In this document: in pieces, positions 48,060 to 63,087 of the stretch
Layout of the letters: the number at the start of each line of letters is the position of its first letter
Position numbering within the stretch: position 1 is the stretch's first letter
NCBI GenBank assembly: GCA_021904315.1
Contig: CM038909.1
Coordinates: 23,226,212 to 23,290,211, forward strand
Source: Sphagnum magellanicum
Lineage: Eukaryota > Streptophyta > Sphagnopsida > Sphagnales > Sphagnaceae
DNA: 64,000 nt
Direction of reading: 5' to 3'
Notes under the pieces: generated by a model
What the model was told of the DNA's origin: nothing
What the model saw: only the letters and a program-made list of their open reading frames with translations
Databases searched by the model: none
Position numbers and translations under genes: made by a program

Positions 48060-51000
48060 ACCAATTAATTCATAAAAATCCATGTGTATGTTTTAGGTGA
48101 AACAAAGAGAGAAAGTTTGGGCATAATGTTATGCTTGTTATAGCAAATCCAAAAAAATTGTTGAGTAAAACCCTAGGATGAGAACATTCGTGAAATAAAG
48201 GGCTTAGGATGTGATGGTAGTGGTTGATTATGGGTTTTTGGAATGCCCCCCACCCTAGAGCAACACACATTATTTATTTAACAAAATAGTTGATAAAGTA
48301 TATTGGTATTGGTGAGGTTTCAAAACTTGACTATAAAATTTGTCAATGTGTTGTTTGCTTAAGCATTCAATATGCCCTATGCACAACAAATTGAAGTCAC
48401 AAATAAAACACAATTCAATATTGATAACAAAAGTCTACCCAATTTTTTGTTGTTTGCATTGTTATGCAAATGGCCCACTCATTTTTTTAAAGTGGTTTTT
48501 TGGGATTTTGTCAACGATGTATATGTTTAGGGAAAAGTTGGGGTTTGTCAACTAGGTATTCCATCTATTTTAGTAGATTAAATTGTAAGGCAAAGGGTAG
48601 AAAGGGAAAAGAAGCATGAATATAAATGTAGTACCCCATGTATTTTTTTATTACAAAGACAAATGCTAAAATTAACACATCTTCTTTTGACTTCATGCAC
48701 CTTCACTTTATTATAAGTTTATTGGATTCCAATTGTTGTCCTAGAAACCTTTCCAAAGACCTATTATATATGAGACACAATTACATGCGTTTCCTTCAAC
48801 CACATTCAACTCCTCTCGTTGATGAATTGACATTCTATTCACCAAACATGGTATTCACACTCTAGCCAATGTTGTCATTGTTGACCTGATGCGAGCAAAT
48901 TTACTTCCCCATCTTATGAAACTCAAGGATTTGTCACCTCAGATTCAGTTCAAGCTAAGTAAAGGAGTCATCGCAACTAACCACCAATGATCAATTCTTC
49001 CTTTTAGCAATTGAAATATTTGGTTGCTTACACAAACATGCCAATGTGATTTTACACGTTGTGCCAATGCCATTTGGAGCTTGAAAAGGCTAGAGGGCCC
49101 TCATATTTCTACCTTGGTCATTTTTTTTCATCAAAAAGTTTCAATCACATTACAAATGATGCAAGTGTCCTCCATCTTAAGCTGGGTGGTAATCATAGGC
49201 TTAGCTACTTCCTAAGTTCCACCCCTTCATGACAAACCTCCCATCACCACAAACAATCTATTATAAGCCATTGATTTTTGACATAAAAATATGGTCGACC
49301 TATTACAGGCGGTCGGTTCTAAACATGGAGAGATTTTGACATCTACTTTGAACCAACTTGACGTCATGTAACTTTTCCCTTTTCCTTTTTTTTATTCATT
49401 TGTACATTTTCCTAATCTATGGTGTGTTTTTAATAAATTTTTTAATAAAAGATTTGTCTCTTGTATATTTCTTCTCATCATCTTACAAATATTACATTAA
49501 ATTATTAATATGTAGAATGTGTCCACAACCTTGAAAGGATTAACATAGCACAACCATATTTCATGTCATGATCACTTTAGGTGATGTGAAACCAAACACA
49601 AAACAACTAAATCATGTAACATGGCACATATTAATTTTTACCATAAATGTTAAAGTGCCAAAATAATGCCTAAAAAATATTTTAGTTGCTAACTTTGACC
49701 ATAGATGGCAAAGGGACAAGCTTATTTTGTGGAAATTAACCTAGAATTCACATTCAAAATCAAAAAATTGGTTTTGACCAATGTTGTTTTAGTCTTGGTT
49801 TAAAAGTGAATTTTTAATTAAATAATTTTATAGTTCAAATTAAATTCTTGATTTTGATGGTATCCTTTGTGTAATTTTGAATATTATCTTTCAAATTCCC
49901 AAACCTTTGATGCCAATATTTTCAAAAGAATTTTGAACCTAAGTGGGGACCAAAACATTGAGTTCAAGACCACTTGTATTACACACATCAAAATGAAAAC
50001 CCTTGTTAAAATGAATAACCTTTTTTTGCGACCCTTTCAAAATAACGTTAGTCACTTACCTAAAAGTTACTGAAATCCTATTACACATGTAGCAAATGAT
50101 TACAACAATATTTTGGTTTGTGTTCCAATTCTATTAGGAGGTTGGTTGCATGGTCAAGTTTCAAATTCACTTAGAAACTAATGTTGGTATGATATATATG
50201 GTATTTTGTTCACATATGTACCATGGTGGGTTGAACTTGTACCATTTTGATATAAATCAAATTATATTTGGAGATCTTAATTATATATTACTTTTAGAGA
50301 TGTTTTTATTTTTTAAATAATTTTTTTGTGAAGGAGAATTTTGAATCCTTAAAAAATATTTTTCTTCTCAAAATGAAGAATTCAAAATAAATTAATTATT
50401 CAATAAACATGTGTCAAAGTTGCCAAGGTATTATGTTACATGGTATATAATATATGGTACCAAGTATACATATGAATAGACACACATAAATATATATTCT
50501 TTGGATTTTGTATTCATATATGTGTTATAACAAATTTTACCTACATGTTGGTATGGATAGATGAGGTTTAAGGTTGAATTTTTGGTGATGCATGTGTTTT
50601 AGGGGAAGATTTTTAAACTATTGTCATTTAAATAATGCAATTCCACCCATCAAAGTATGTCAAATCTTTAATGTATTATGGAAAGGGCTTTGTAGGAATG
50701 TTGGTGAGTTGTCATTCTATCAACTGGTAATGGGTTTGATTAAGGCCTATTCTAGAACATAATTAGTTGCTCCCATTATGGATTTATGTTATACATGTGT
50801 GTCCTTCATTGTTGACGTTTTCTAAAGTCAATTTATTGTACTAAAAATGGAAGTAGCATGTGGTTGCGTTATCCCACCTAAGAAAACATGTTGAATAATG
50901 TGAAAATAGGACAATATTAATACATTATATTGGATCATGTATCTAATGAATTAATTTTTTTTTGAAAAGCCCAAAATGAACAAATGACCATTTGAAGGTC

Positions 51001-54000
51001 ATAAATTTAGAAAGAAACTTTTGATTTGGGGGTCACCATATGATGTGACAATAGATACTATTAATGTTTTTACCTCATTGGATCATCCAACAAATAGATG
51101 TTTTGAATGTTTGGCTTCAAATTCAATAGAAAACTTGATTATAACCATCAAATTAGAAAGCCCATAATTAACAATTTATTCCAAAATTAATTAAATAAAG
51201 GTTTTGGAACCTACTAATGATATTTGGATTGCCCATTAAAGTTATAATAATTTTTTTATGATTGTACAATTTTTGAACTTACATGAGTGCATATGTGATT
51301 TTTGAATCTTCATTTTTATCTTTATAATTTTTACAAACATTTTGGTTATTGGAACCATTTTTATTACACGTATGTGAAAATGGGATTGATCCATATTAGT
51401 GGATTTTCTTTCCAATTTTTCGATGTTGTCATTGGTTAACATCTTAAAAAAGGTTTAACATTAAACGGTGACAAGTTTATAAAACTTGTTCAAATATTAA
51501 CATAATTTTTTTTTTCCTGAATTCAAATAAAAGTCCAAATGTGGCAAAAATATTTTAAAAATAAATAATTCTTTCAAATTTGGTAAATTTTAAAAGAAAA
51601 ATAGGAATATTGTGGAATAATATTCATTTAAAATTTTTATTTTTTCCATTTTAGAAAAAAATTCACACAAAGAAAATGTTGATCCATATACATGTTTTAC
51701 ATCATTGATATAATTCACAAACTGAAAAATTCTCAATACTTATGTGAAATTGGCATGTTGAAATCAATATAATTGCTTAACACTGGTTCAAACCAATGTT
51801 GGGCAAAATTTGATAGGGTTGAACAAGTAAATATTTTTTGTTTGGTACATAACATGGTATAAATAATGATATTAAATATTAAGAAAATCTATTATTTAAT
51901 TTTGAATGAAATATTGAGGTCAATATTTGAATTAGGTGGGTATGAAAATCCAAGCCATTACATTACAAAATAACATTCATGATTTGAACATTTTTGTAAC
52001 TATGACTAAAATTTAGTTATGTAACATAACTTAATCATATTTATAACTTTACATGGCTTAGGTTAAGTTAAGCTAAAATATGTTATTGTTTATAACTTTG
52101 TGACACTTATGTTATAAATAAAAAGTGGTCATGCATGGGTTAAAAATTTAAACCATCAAAGTGGAAGTGATGGGTTCAAATTTTCACACTTGCAACTTAA
52201 AATGGTCTAAATTCTTTATTTAGATAGCTTACTTAATTTATTTTCAATTTATGACTTAGGTTAAGTTCCCTAAACAAGGTTTTTAAAGCTTTAGTTGTCA
52301 CATGACATCACACGATTGGGCCAAAAAAGTTCATTTCTTAACTCTAGGTTGCCATGTGGCAACCCATAAGTGGTCAATAATTTTTAAAATTTGGAATAGG
52401 CTCCCCATGTGGCAATTCATAAATGGACAATAAATTCTTGAATTTAGCTTAGGCCACCACATGAGAATAGTACATCATTTTTTCTTATGATTCACATTAT
52501 AAAAAAAGTTTCATTCATTGGATGCATTTTTCATGATTATTATTCAATTCAATATTGGATAATTTGACAACCATGATCACATAATCTTCTAAGGTTGTGA
52601 TCATCCATCCATGAAAATGTTATGAAATGACATAAATGATTACCATCATGGCATAAACAACTATAGTCCTGTTTGTGACTAGATGATGTAAATGACAAGT
52701 TTGAATCAACTACATAGTCATATAGTTGTGAATGCATATACAAACAAGGATTCTAGTCATGAATGGACTCGTAAACTTTGCTTTGGCATAGTGAAGGGTA
52801 ATATACCAACTATTATGAGTCTATGTGATAAACTATATCCAAATTCCATTACCAACTACATTTATTGTTTCAAAATTAATATGAGCCGAAAATGAAAAAT
52901 GTAATTTAGGAACGGTCAAGATTTATGGTGGTTAACTTTTCAATCAAATTACTAATAACACGTAGATAGTTTGCACAATTAAATTCACACACAACAGTCA
53001 CACATCATATAAAAAAGTTTGAATAATAATAAAATTAAAATTGCAATTTTTGGGGTCAAAATCACCTATGCACTTAAAGCTTGTTCCTTATATAAATTGT
53101 CCCTAATGAGAAGCTCATCACACACATCTAAAGACTTGTTTTATGGGAATTGTTCACCAAAACATGTACATTTGCCTTTTTGAATATTTTTCCATAATTA
53201 AAATGACATGTAAATTTATTGCATTAATGATTCATTACACAATAGACTTATCCCAAGGTTTAACACAAATTAATGATATGAAAAACAGAATATGAATTCA
53301 AAATTCCACCCACAACTCCTTATATATTTGAAAGGATGAATTGATAAATCATTGACCTCATTCATTTATATCTACCAAACATTTTCATACATCAACTACA
53401 AATCAATAATATTATGTCACTAAAATTTTAAAACTATGATTGATTCATTACATTATTTGAAATTTATTTCCTAGGATCAAATCAAATCCATTTTATTGAT
53501 TTAAAATTATGTTTAACCCAAAATAATTATCAAATAGTTCATGAATCCTAGGTTAAGTTTTTAATTATAATATTCTCAAAATAAGGTTCATAAGTTATAT
53601 TATTTATTTCCCGTACTTATCCATCCTTTTACCCCTAGGCCATAATATTAATATTTGTAATTCTTACCCCATAATAACCAATATTTCTATTATATCAAAC
53701 CTTACATGAAAATGCTTGAATTTCTCGTGGTTAATCTTCCCATATTCCTCCCAATCAAGGCAAGCCAACTCATTCATATTGTTGCCAAAAAAAACATGCA
53801 TGATGATGTATGGTTTCAACTGTTTGAAGGCAATTTTTTTAAAGTTTTTTTTTTGTCATGGTGGCTATATCACACCATGACTAAATTTCCTTTTTAGAAA
53901 ATTTGTGATTTCATTGTCTTATTGACATTTTCTTTTGATGGCTTATTGGGTTTTCAATTATTAATATTTTCAAATTCCACAAGCTTTAAAAAACAATTGT

Positions 54001-57000
54001 GTTAAAATGTTTTTACTCCCAACCAATGCCATTTTGTTATGCAAAAGGTCATTATTTCATATTTGATGGATAATGTTGATTTCAATTTATGTTGGAAAAG
54101 GAGTGAATTTTATGGTTGATTTAAAAGTGGATTTTGTACATCCAAATTACATGGTGTACATTTTTATCCTAATTGTGTAAAATTTCACACCCTTTCATTT
54201 TTAAATTCAAGATGTTGTTCAACATGTTATTCACGTATTTTACCAAACATTAATGTTAAATTTATATGTTTGTGGTTATGTTATATTTCATGGCTAACTT
54301 TAATGACATTATTTGTAAATCGTGGGCTATTGTTCCAAATCATCTTAAGAAATATTCCAAAATGTGTCGTAATTATTTCATATACAAACCTTACCATTTT
54401 TTTCTTGAACATCTTTTTATTCATTTTATGAAGTAGCTTGGTGACAATATTAAAAAAAATTATTTCATGGGGTGACAAGAATTTTTTTTATCAAATCAAT
54501 TTTTTATTTTCAAATGTTTTGAATGGTCAAATTGAATGAACACTAACTTGTTTATGAACATTTCATATGTCATAAGAGTTGTAATAGTCCATTGCATATT
54601 TGAAATGTGTTAATTGAATATTATTTGCAATCATATTTTTTGCAAAATGATAGCACAAATGCTTACATGGAATTTAGAAAAGATGATTGAACATCTTCTT
54701 TTTTGCAATTTCAATCAACACCTTATATTTTTCTTGATGGTCAAAGTAGTCATTTCAAATAATATATAGATGAAATTAAAAAATTATTTCAAATTGTTTG
54801 TTTGTTTGTTTGTTCAAGTTATTTGTGATGTACAATGTAATTCATTAGTTGAAAACAAAATTGTCACTTTTTTTGCATCAATTATATACAATTTTGCATT
54901 TGTGAAATCATTATTTTTCAAATGATCTTACGTTTTTTTTTGTAAATTTAGAACATTTTCTTCTTTTTTTTCAATCAAATTTTAATGGTGAATTCATATT
55001 TTTAGAATAATAAAATCCATGGCACAGTCCTCCATGTATGCTTAAATATCAAAAATAAATAATTGAAAGCTTGGTGGTTGGTAATAATGATATTAAAAAA
55101 AAATTGATGAATTTTTTCCATCAAGAAGTGATTGCAAAGGATTTTCATTCATCCAGCTATAACATGAATTAATTGCATACTCACATAACAAATTTCAACC
55201 AAATGGTTGAAAATGGGATAAAATGAGCTAACAAGGTTATTTAAAAAAAGGATAACATGTTTGTTACCCATTTTTTTTTTCATACAAATGAATTTTTGAA
55301 CAAATGTTTTTGCAAATTGTTACCATAAATGCTTATAATTGTTCAAGTACATGACATGTCTTTTTTTTAATAATTTTTGAATGAATATGAATTGTGAAAA
55401 ATGTGTTAATTCTTTGTGAATTTAGTGTTTCATTTAAAAAAATGATAACACTTTCAAATCAAAATCAAAAATTAAAATTAAAATTATTTATGTTTTCTTC
55501 TATAATAAACTACAACTTTTTTAAACACATCATGTACATTAAACCCCATTTATATGTGATAAATTACTTTTGAAGTTTTAAAATTTTGGATCAATTTTGG
55601 AAAGTTATTTGAATTTTTAAGTTTTAAATTTTCACATATTTTAAGGTATGACTTTTTTTGAATGTGCCTAATAGGTTTTTATTTTTTAAATTTATTCCCT
55701 ATCAATTTTGTCTTATTATATGAATCCTTTTTATAGTCATTTGCAAAATTGATTCCTTCTGATGTAATAGGTGTTCACTTTCAAGGTCCTAAATTGCAAT
55801 TTAAACTTATAATTTTATCAAATGGATTTTTAATTTGAAGTCCTTAACATTCATATAAATGAAAAAACAACAACTTGCCATGATTACTATGGTTTTAGAT
55901 GGTAAAATATAAAGATTTCTTCAATTTTGATGTTTTTATTCTTCATCAGTCATTCTTTTTGGCTTGTTTTATTGTGACTACACCTAAATAAAATTATGTA
56001 AATCAACATTTCTATAACTTGTAAAAAAAAGGTGATGGTACCTATGAAATAAGCTTCGGATGTTATTTCTTTTTCTTGCATGTTAAGTCTTTTAATGAGA
56101 TTGAAAATATTGCCTTTTCAATATCCACCTCCTCGTTCAAGGTCATGATGAAAGGCATATCTTTTTCTTGTAGTTTTGGGATTGCCTTCAAAGCATATAG
56201 GTTCACGTCATCTTCATTAAAAAATAATTTTGTGTGAACTTCACTTATTGTGGTCAATTCTTCCACATTTAAAATGACATTTTCCTTTTTGAAAATTTGA
56301 AATTTTGCATTTTTTCTTTCATCAACAAAACTTGTCATTAGTTGAATGAAATGTCAATCTTCATGAATCTTTTCTTTCCAATACTTCTAAGCATGTGCCC
56401 TCTTTAACCATGACTCTCAAAATCATCAAATCATGCTTCAATTTCATTTTAAAGGATTTGAAAATCCAAGATGATTGTGATTCGAAAATTGAAATGCCAA
56501 CCACAATGACAACTCTTTATGGTTTCACCTTTTTGCTTCTTAGTCATTCTTTACGTTGCACTTGAATTGACAGTCACATAGTAACCCCAATGTTTCCATT
56601 GTGACAACTATCACAATATTATGGGCACATAATGAGGGAGTAAAAATTTATAGGGTCTTCATATCATAATGGTCAAATGACTTGAAATACAATTTAATCT
56701 TCATTATGTTTTTGAAAAGACATATAACAAAGTGTTTTATAGATGATGTCTACATGAATCAGCAGAAAGTTTGGCTCATCCAAACATTACTAGAGATTAT
56801 TCTTCTAGTTTAAAATGATATAAACATATTTAAAACATACCAAAGGAATCAGCACAAGAATCAGACCATGGAATTAGGCTTTTGCTAAAACTGAAATCAA
56901 AACCAAAATTAGACATGTGAAGAAACAACTCTTGAAGAAAGGTTCTAATTCTTTAGTTAGGAAGTGAATTTTTTTGAAGAGTTCATGAAGATAGGATTTT

Positions 57001-57914
57001 AGTTAATTGTAGAACTATGTCACTATGCAATCCCCATTTTTAATTCATTCTAAAAACCCATACCTATACAATCTTCAGTCATGAGAAGCGTGTAGTGTAC
57101 ATGGAACCAGACCTATGAGGATTTTGGCAAGTCCAGAGGTTCTTGCCAAAACTGGAACCACAGGGTTTAAAATTTTGAACAGAGACAAACCTGCACCCAA
57201 AGAAACATGCCAACTACACAATACTGGTTTCAGTGACCACATCGCTTACAGTCATTGTCTCGCTTACACTAATTATAATACTTGCAATCATTCTCTGGCC
57301 CATCTGGGTATTTTGTTTTCTCATGGATTCCACTGGCCTCTCTCCTAGTAGTGGAATCTTAGAAAGATGTACCCAAAGCTTTGCTGTTTGTCATTTCTAG
57401 TCACCATTTAGATATTTTACATAAATTGTGTATCAACCCAAATCTCCCACAATTGGATCCGATGTAAAGTGACAGGTGTGACACTCTGTTGTTGGGCAAC
57501 ATTATTTTGCTGCACAAGTTGCTATTTTTCTCAACAGTGTTGTCACAGGGTAAAAAGAAAACAGTTTCTTCAAAACTTACTGGAGTTTGAGTAGTACCTT
57601 TGCTTTCATGACAAGTAGATAAAATCTTCATTTCCTCTTGTACTTCAGTGGTGCCTTTGGGTTGGTGACCACTGCTGCTGAGCTTAACCAGTTGTGGTCA
57701 AAATCAGGATGGTCACATTCAAATCTCTTCCTCTTTGAATGATCTTCTCTTCTGTTCTTGAAATTCAAGCAAAATATGTGTTCACAGAGGATTCAAATGA
57801 ACAACAAAAAAGATCAATAGCAAGTTTTTGTATTGTTTGTGATAAATCAGCAATTGCTGTCTACTGTAGCAAGCATCATTATGCACTAAAGAATTTACAT
57901 AAGCATGTTATAAA
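48060..57914. other. AT-rich intergenic DNA, nothing intact
   Basis: Long T- and A-rich stretches with short chance open frames. The minus-strand frame 56338-56063 (91 residues, with VEELTTISEVHTKLFF) has protein-like composition and could be a remnant of an element, but I do not recognise it. No tRNA, LTR pair or transposase motif was found. The end near 57700-57914 is probably the 3' untranslated region of the WD40 gene. Confidence 0.5.
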
Positions 57915-60900
57915 TCAAGTTACATTATGTGTGACTTGCTCAAGTTCCACTGAGGTTATGGACTGTTCTGCCACCGCTTCCAAAGCATCTGCGTGCACAT
58001 CTGTCTTGCCCTCTTCAGGAGTCCTGAACTCTGTAGTTTGCTCTATCAAATCTTGTTGGATTTCACTCTGGTTCACAAGTGACGTGTTGGAATTGGCAGC
58101 AACAATTGTGCTGCTTTGCCAAGTGCATGAAAACTGCCACACCGATGCACAATTCTCTTGCACTGCAAACATCCCACCAGATAGTCCAACAGATGAATAT
58201 GTCTTCCTGTCAGATGCATTTTTAACAGTTTGTACATAACTGTGTCAAAGTGTTGCACTCCTGAGCTTTTCCTTCGTAGCATGGAAAAGTTTTTCATGAC
58301 ATCATCAAAAAATGCAATTGGACTTAAGAAAGCTGCAGAAGTTTTGGAATAGATAGCAGTCAAGCGCACCTCCTTTTCCAGAACTGTCAAAGTTATTTCT
58401 TTGCTCTTCATCTTCAAACTCCAAGCCTAATCGTCGGTGCCCAGATGAAGTTACACCCAATGGTAGAGTGGGATGAAATCCAAACCCATTCACTGTGTCT
58501 GCAATTACCATGTCAGACTCATTCCCTCTAAGTACACTACTTGCAACGTATTTTTGTTTGCACTAAGAAAGTTGCTCCCAAAATGGTATCAAGAACTGGT
58601 CATACCTGATGCTGCCTGGAAGCTAGAGATCCATTCCCCTGATTGCAAGTCATAGATGTGAACATATCCATCCTGTACCCAAACATAGATGAACATCACA
58701 GACGGCAAATATACTACCAAAGAAGAACCAATTGATTATCATGACATCAGGCTAATCAGCAAACTGTGACATTGGAGAATATGTTACCTGGCCACCAGTA
58801 CCCAGATGCCGACCACATGGCTCAATGTCAAATGCTATTCGCTGGTTTGTATCTGCTGTTATTCTAGGCAACCTGTACTCCATGATAATATGCACAGGTT
58901 CAAGTTAGGATGACAAGGGCTGTACCAAGTATTCACAACAGTAGTACAGATATTCTATCAACCATTAACCATAGACAAAGTGTGCTACAAGCTACTGTGA
59001 TGGAATCAATAACCAATGGACCAAACTAATAGGAACTGTGGTAGTACCATCATGCAGATCAACGAACAGACATGCTTACTTGTAGACTATCCCGGCAGTG
59101 TTGCGAACATCCCAGCACAAAATGTAAAAGTCCTTCTCAATCATCCAACCACATCAAGAGAAATTACAGGTATCATACCAACCCTCAGACACTTTACACA
59201 GGGCTGCCTACTTCTTTGAGAGAGACACCCAACAGGGCTAACATTGAATACTGTGACTTTCAGATCCACATGGAACCTTTGTTACTCCTAAAGACTCTGG
59301 CAGAAATGTGATGTTGGTACATCTGAAACCTTAGTGATCATCAGCCCACCATACACATTTTTTTTCCTCAAACTGATTATCACATACATAACTAAAATAC
59401 CAAGAATCCAACATGTGACATTTTTGAAACACTAGACATCCATATCTAGAAGTATGGGAACAGTTTTTGCTAGCAGCCATATATCGCCTCTCATTACCAC
59501 TGGGTATAACTGGTAGATAAGTATGCTTGTACAAGAGTCAAACCCTACTTAATGCAGTAACATAGAGCCACAACCCAAGTATGTATGGTTGAGATAGTAC
59601 CTTACGACCACCAGTGTAAAGATAATTTCCATCTTTTGAAAACATGACCTGTGAATCAAGAACAATGTAGCCCGCTAACCACCCATCAGAACAGTAGTAC
59701 TTGACAAACATTAGTACATAACTTGCCATGGTCCACAGTATAGGGTGATGCTTCCGTTGAACAAGGAATGCACTTTCCTGTATGAGGATTCAGTATTATA
59801 CCAAAAAACTGAACAGTTGAACTGGTGATGTCCAGGTGGATTCCATCAATTCACACAACAGAAAACCTACATATAAAAATCATGTTTCAATTGACAATTT
59901 GGTTGCATTTCAATACCTGTCAATGCTAACAAAAAAAGGCAAGAGAAAGTCTTACTTGAGTGACACCACCTTCCTGTCCGTGAAGCACAAACAGGAGCTC
60001 ACAGTTATTCTCACTGTAGAGGGCAGTAGTTCTGTTGTATGATCCAGCTGCCAATAGACCTTCTGTGCCAGGACTGAAAGCCAGGCATGATATTATACCT
60101 GCCAAGAATTACCACAGTGTGTTGCATTCATCTAACTGTTGTTCTAATTTTCTTCAACTGAACTTATGTATGCAACTCTGTAACAAGCACATATTCTGTC
60201 ACTGGCTGCTCTGAACAAAAGCTGTGCATCTGATTCACATCCTCCTCCCATTGAATTCTCTTCTAAATCTTCAAAATGTAGAGCGTTCTTGTTGACAGAT
60301 TTTGTATGTCAGTTCACAATTGATCTATTGAGCTTCAATCTGCACAAAGAGCAGTGCAGATGTACCTGTCTGGCCATCTTTTGTCTTGGTTAAAGTGGAG
60401 TATTGTGAGAATTCTTTTCCTGGACGAGCAATGTCAAAAACCCTAAGGGTTTTGTTGTAGCCACAGTACAACCTGCATAAAATAATGGTCTCAACATGAA
60501 GCATTGTGTAAATAAAACATACAAATTCCACCAGAAGTCTTACTAGAAACACTGATAGCTACTCAATTAGGTAGGTGCAAACTAGAAGTATTCTAAGCCA
60601 TCAAGAGAAAGGACAAACCAGAAAACCTTCTACCCTGGTGAGCACCATCAAGACAGCTTCCTAGAACCAAAGAAGAAGTAGAAAATACCCAACTAAACAG
60701 AACAGAAAGAAAGACATTGCATGCCTAAATGTCCTTGTCTTCTAGTACATATATGAGCAAGGTGAGATAGCTGAAGCTTACTTAGAACCTGTGGGGTTGA
60801 AGGCAATGGAGTATGCTGCTGCAATTTCATCCATGGCATCATATGCTCTGTATGTGCATCGTAGCTACAACCACACAATTACAAAACAGTTGTCAACTTA

Positions 60901-63087
60901 TTTTTCCTGTTTTCTCAACCACCTGTTGCTACAACGGAAGCATCTACTAATGTCTGAGGGATTTCTTGTGTGACACCTCATTTATTCTTCACAAGCACTA
61001 AGAAACTACACACTGTCACTAGAAACTTGTGAAGGTGCCCAAATACAAATGAAACACAGGACAAATGTGTGGCACAGAGTTGTGACACTGCATAGAACTT
61101 GGATAGGAGAATTAGGTTGAGAGGGCACATGAATCACAGAGGATATGGACACACCTCTCCTGTTACTGCATCCCAAAGGTGCACAGGATGATCTCTTGTT
61201 GATGCAGCAAAACAACAAGTAGCAGCATCTGCGTTTTGTTGTGCACTCAATGTCAGAATCCAGGAACACCCCAAAATGTTGATCTCATGGACTGGAGTGT
61301 GGAAACAAATCCAGCAAACAAATGCTAATGGTAACCAATCGATGCTTTAAACCTCCAAAGAATGTACTGTGTCAACACATTGGGAGAACTTGACCATTAA
61401 CCTTGGAATTGAAACAGCATCCTCATTCTTTGAAATATGATGCTTGATCAACCTTACTCTTAAAAACCTTGACCCTAGAATCAACCCTGTATGCTCAGAT
61501 CTGGCAGAGTACAAAAGCATTTCCAATGACCTACTTAGTGTTACAGATCAGTGAATTCAAATTGCATGTGTCCAGGCACCTGAAGCAAGCATGTAAGGAT
61601 ACCAGCAGAAGTCGTAAACTGTCTCCCCTTCTGGCACCATTATTGCAGCTGAAAATGAATCTGCCACTCCCACATTATCCCTCAGAATCACACAAAGTGG
61701 ACAAATGCATGTCTCTGGGCTTTTGTTGATATCTACTTCAATTCACAAGCAAGCCCTTTTAGGCATTTACTGAAATAGAACAATGCAATCTTCATCAAGT
61801 TTTGTAGCACACACACAAGGGAGGCAATGATATGAAGTGAAGAGAGATCAGTAAGCAACAACCTAGATTACCTTCATTCTCCATTGTAGCCTGAGTTTTC
61901 TGGGTTTCTTGAAGCGTGTCACTTGGCCTGCATGTTCCCAAATTCAACAGATCAGACTTCTTCCACTTGTACTTCCCTCATTTGTCACTGCATGTTGTTG
62001 TATTTTCTGAGGATTATTATTGCTATAAGCATATGTTCCTAGTTGAAAAAATCCTCTCTTTATCCAGCTGAAAAGCTCTAAAAAAACCAAAGAAGCAGCA
62101 CATCAAAACTTTCAAATGAGCAGAAAAAGAAAGAAAGAATTTTCAGCCAAAATGATGCAATTCCTGAAGCAAGTAAAGAAGATGGCAAGAAAAATGTACA
62201 AGTCAAAAATGCGAAGGCTGTTGTCATCACTATTAGTTAGGAAACACGACCCATCTGGAGACCTGCAGAAATTCACAACACAGCATTGCACAGAAAGGCT
62301 TGAGATAACCCTAGCCAATGAACTTTCAGCCCATGCCTTTGTGTTTGTGACAATGCTCCTAGCTTAGGGTTTAAGCCTCAAGAAAGTCCCAAATTGCTTC
62401 TAGAAAAGGAATAGTTTCACAAATGACAAAGTTGAAGCAAGTAAGAACATCCCCAATACACACTGCTACAACAAACTACAAAACAAAAATCCAGGGCATA
62501 ACAAAAGTCCACAACACAGCAGTACACAGAAAGTTAAGATGACCCTAGCCTATAAACTTTCAGCCCATGCCTTTGCGTTTGCCACAATGCTTCTAGCTGA
62601 GGGTTTAGGGTTTAAGCCTCAAGAATTCCCAAATTCCTTCTGGAAAAAGGAACTATTCCACACATGGCAACATTGAAGAATGTAAGAACATCCCCAATAC
62701 ACACTGCTACATCAAGCGACAAAGTGAAAAATGCAGGGCATTTGGACACAGAGGTTCTCCTCATCTTTAACAAACCACAAATGGCACCAATTCTAGCATT
62801 CAGAATCCTCCTGAAAAGAATTTTTCATATTCTATCAAATGCACATTTAGTTCTATTATTTCCTGTTGATTCCCCTTCCAAATTCAAAACACTACATATC
62901 GTATGAGAACAAAGACCAAAGGGAAACCCTACCACTTGACGCCCTTGAAGAAGTTGTTGGAAGAGGAAGCATTCGATCGAAACTGGTGATGAAAATGATA
63001 CAAACGAGTTGGTGTTCCCGTCAAGTCGAGCACAGGCCAATAATAATCTTCACTGCACGATTCCACATTGCCGGATCCGAGCTCCAT
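57915..63087 (-). CDS. WRAP53: WD40 protein, WRAP53/TCAB1 orthologue
   Basis: In animals this WD40 protein binds CAB-box RNAs, including telomerase RNA, and brings them to Cajal bodies; plant orthologues are less studied. Fourteen exons: 63087-62933, 62262-62200, 61927-61872, 61648-61580, 61228-61155, 60864-60782, 60472-60366, 60098-59956, 59648-59601, 59135-59080, 58872-58788, 58672-58606, 58498-58370 and 58162-57915. All are GT-AG and in phase, giving 460 residues. Landmarks: YYWPVLDLTGTPTRLYHF, SNNFFKGVKWSPDGSCFLTN, GETVYDFCWYPYM, RDHPVHLWDAVTGELRCTYR, LYCGYNKTLRVFDIARPGK, LLAAGSYNRTTALY, VLHGQEGGVTQVMFSKDG, YTGGRK, NQRIAFDIEPCGRHLGTGGQ, TVNGFGFHPTLPL and ENCASVWQF closing the propeller. 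About 70 Ser/Thr/Glu-rich residues follow the last blade. Exon 10 joins K-K-D where relatives have K-D-P, a small uncertainty. Confidence 0.92.
62270..62715. repeat. Tandem duplication of about 240 bp in intron 1 of the WD40 gene
   Basis: The first copy (about 62272-62475) and second copy (about 62513-62715) share CACAACACAGCA..GCACAGAAAG, ACTTTCAGCCCATGCCTTTG, GGGTTTAAGCCTCAAGAA and AAGAACATCCCCAATACACA. The second copy has an extra TTTAGGG unit (AGGGTTTAGGGTTTAAG). No exon is inside the distal copy. Confidence 0.85.

Noticed and set aside
56063-56338. 91-residue minus-strand open frame
   Set aside because: Protein-like composition but no recognised motif and no splice context; kept only as a note in the spacer entry.
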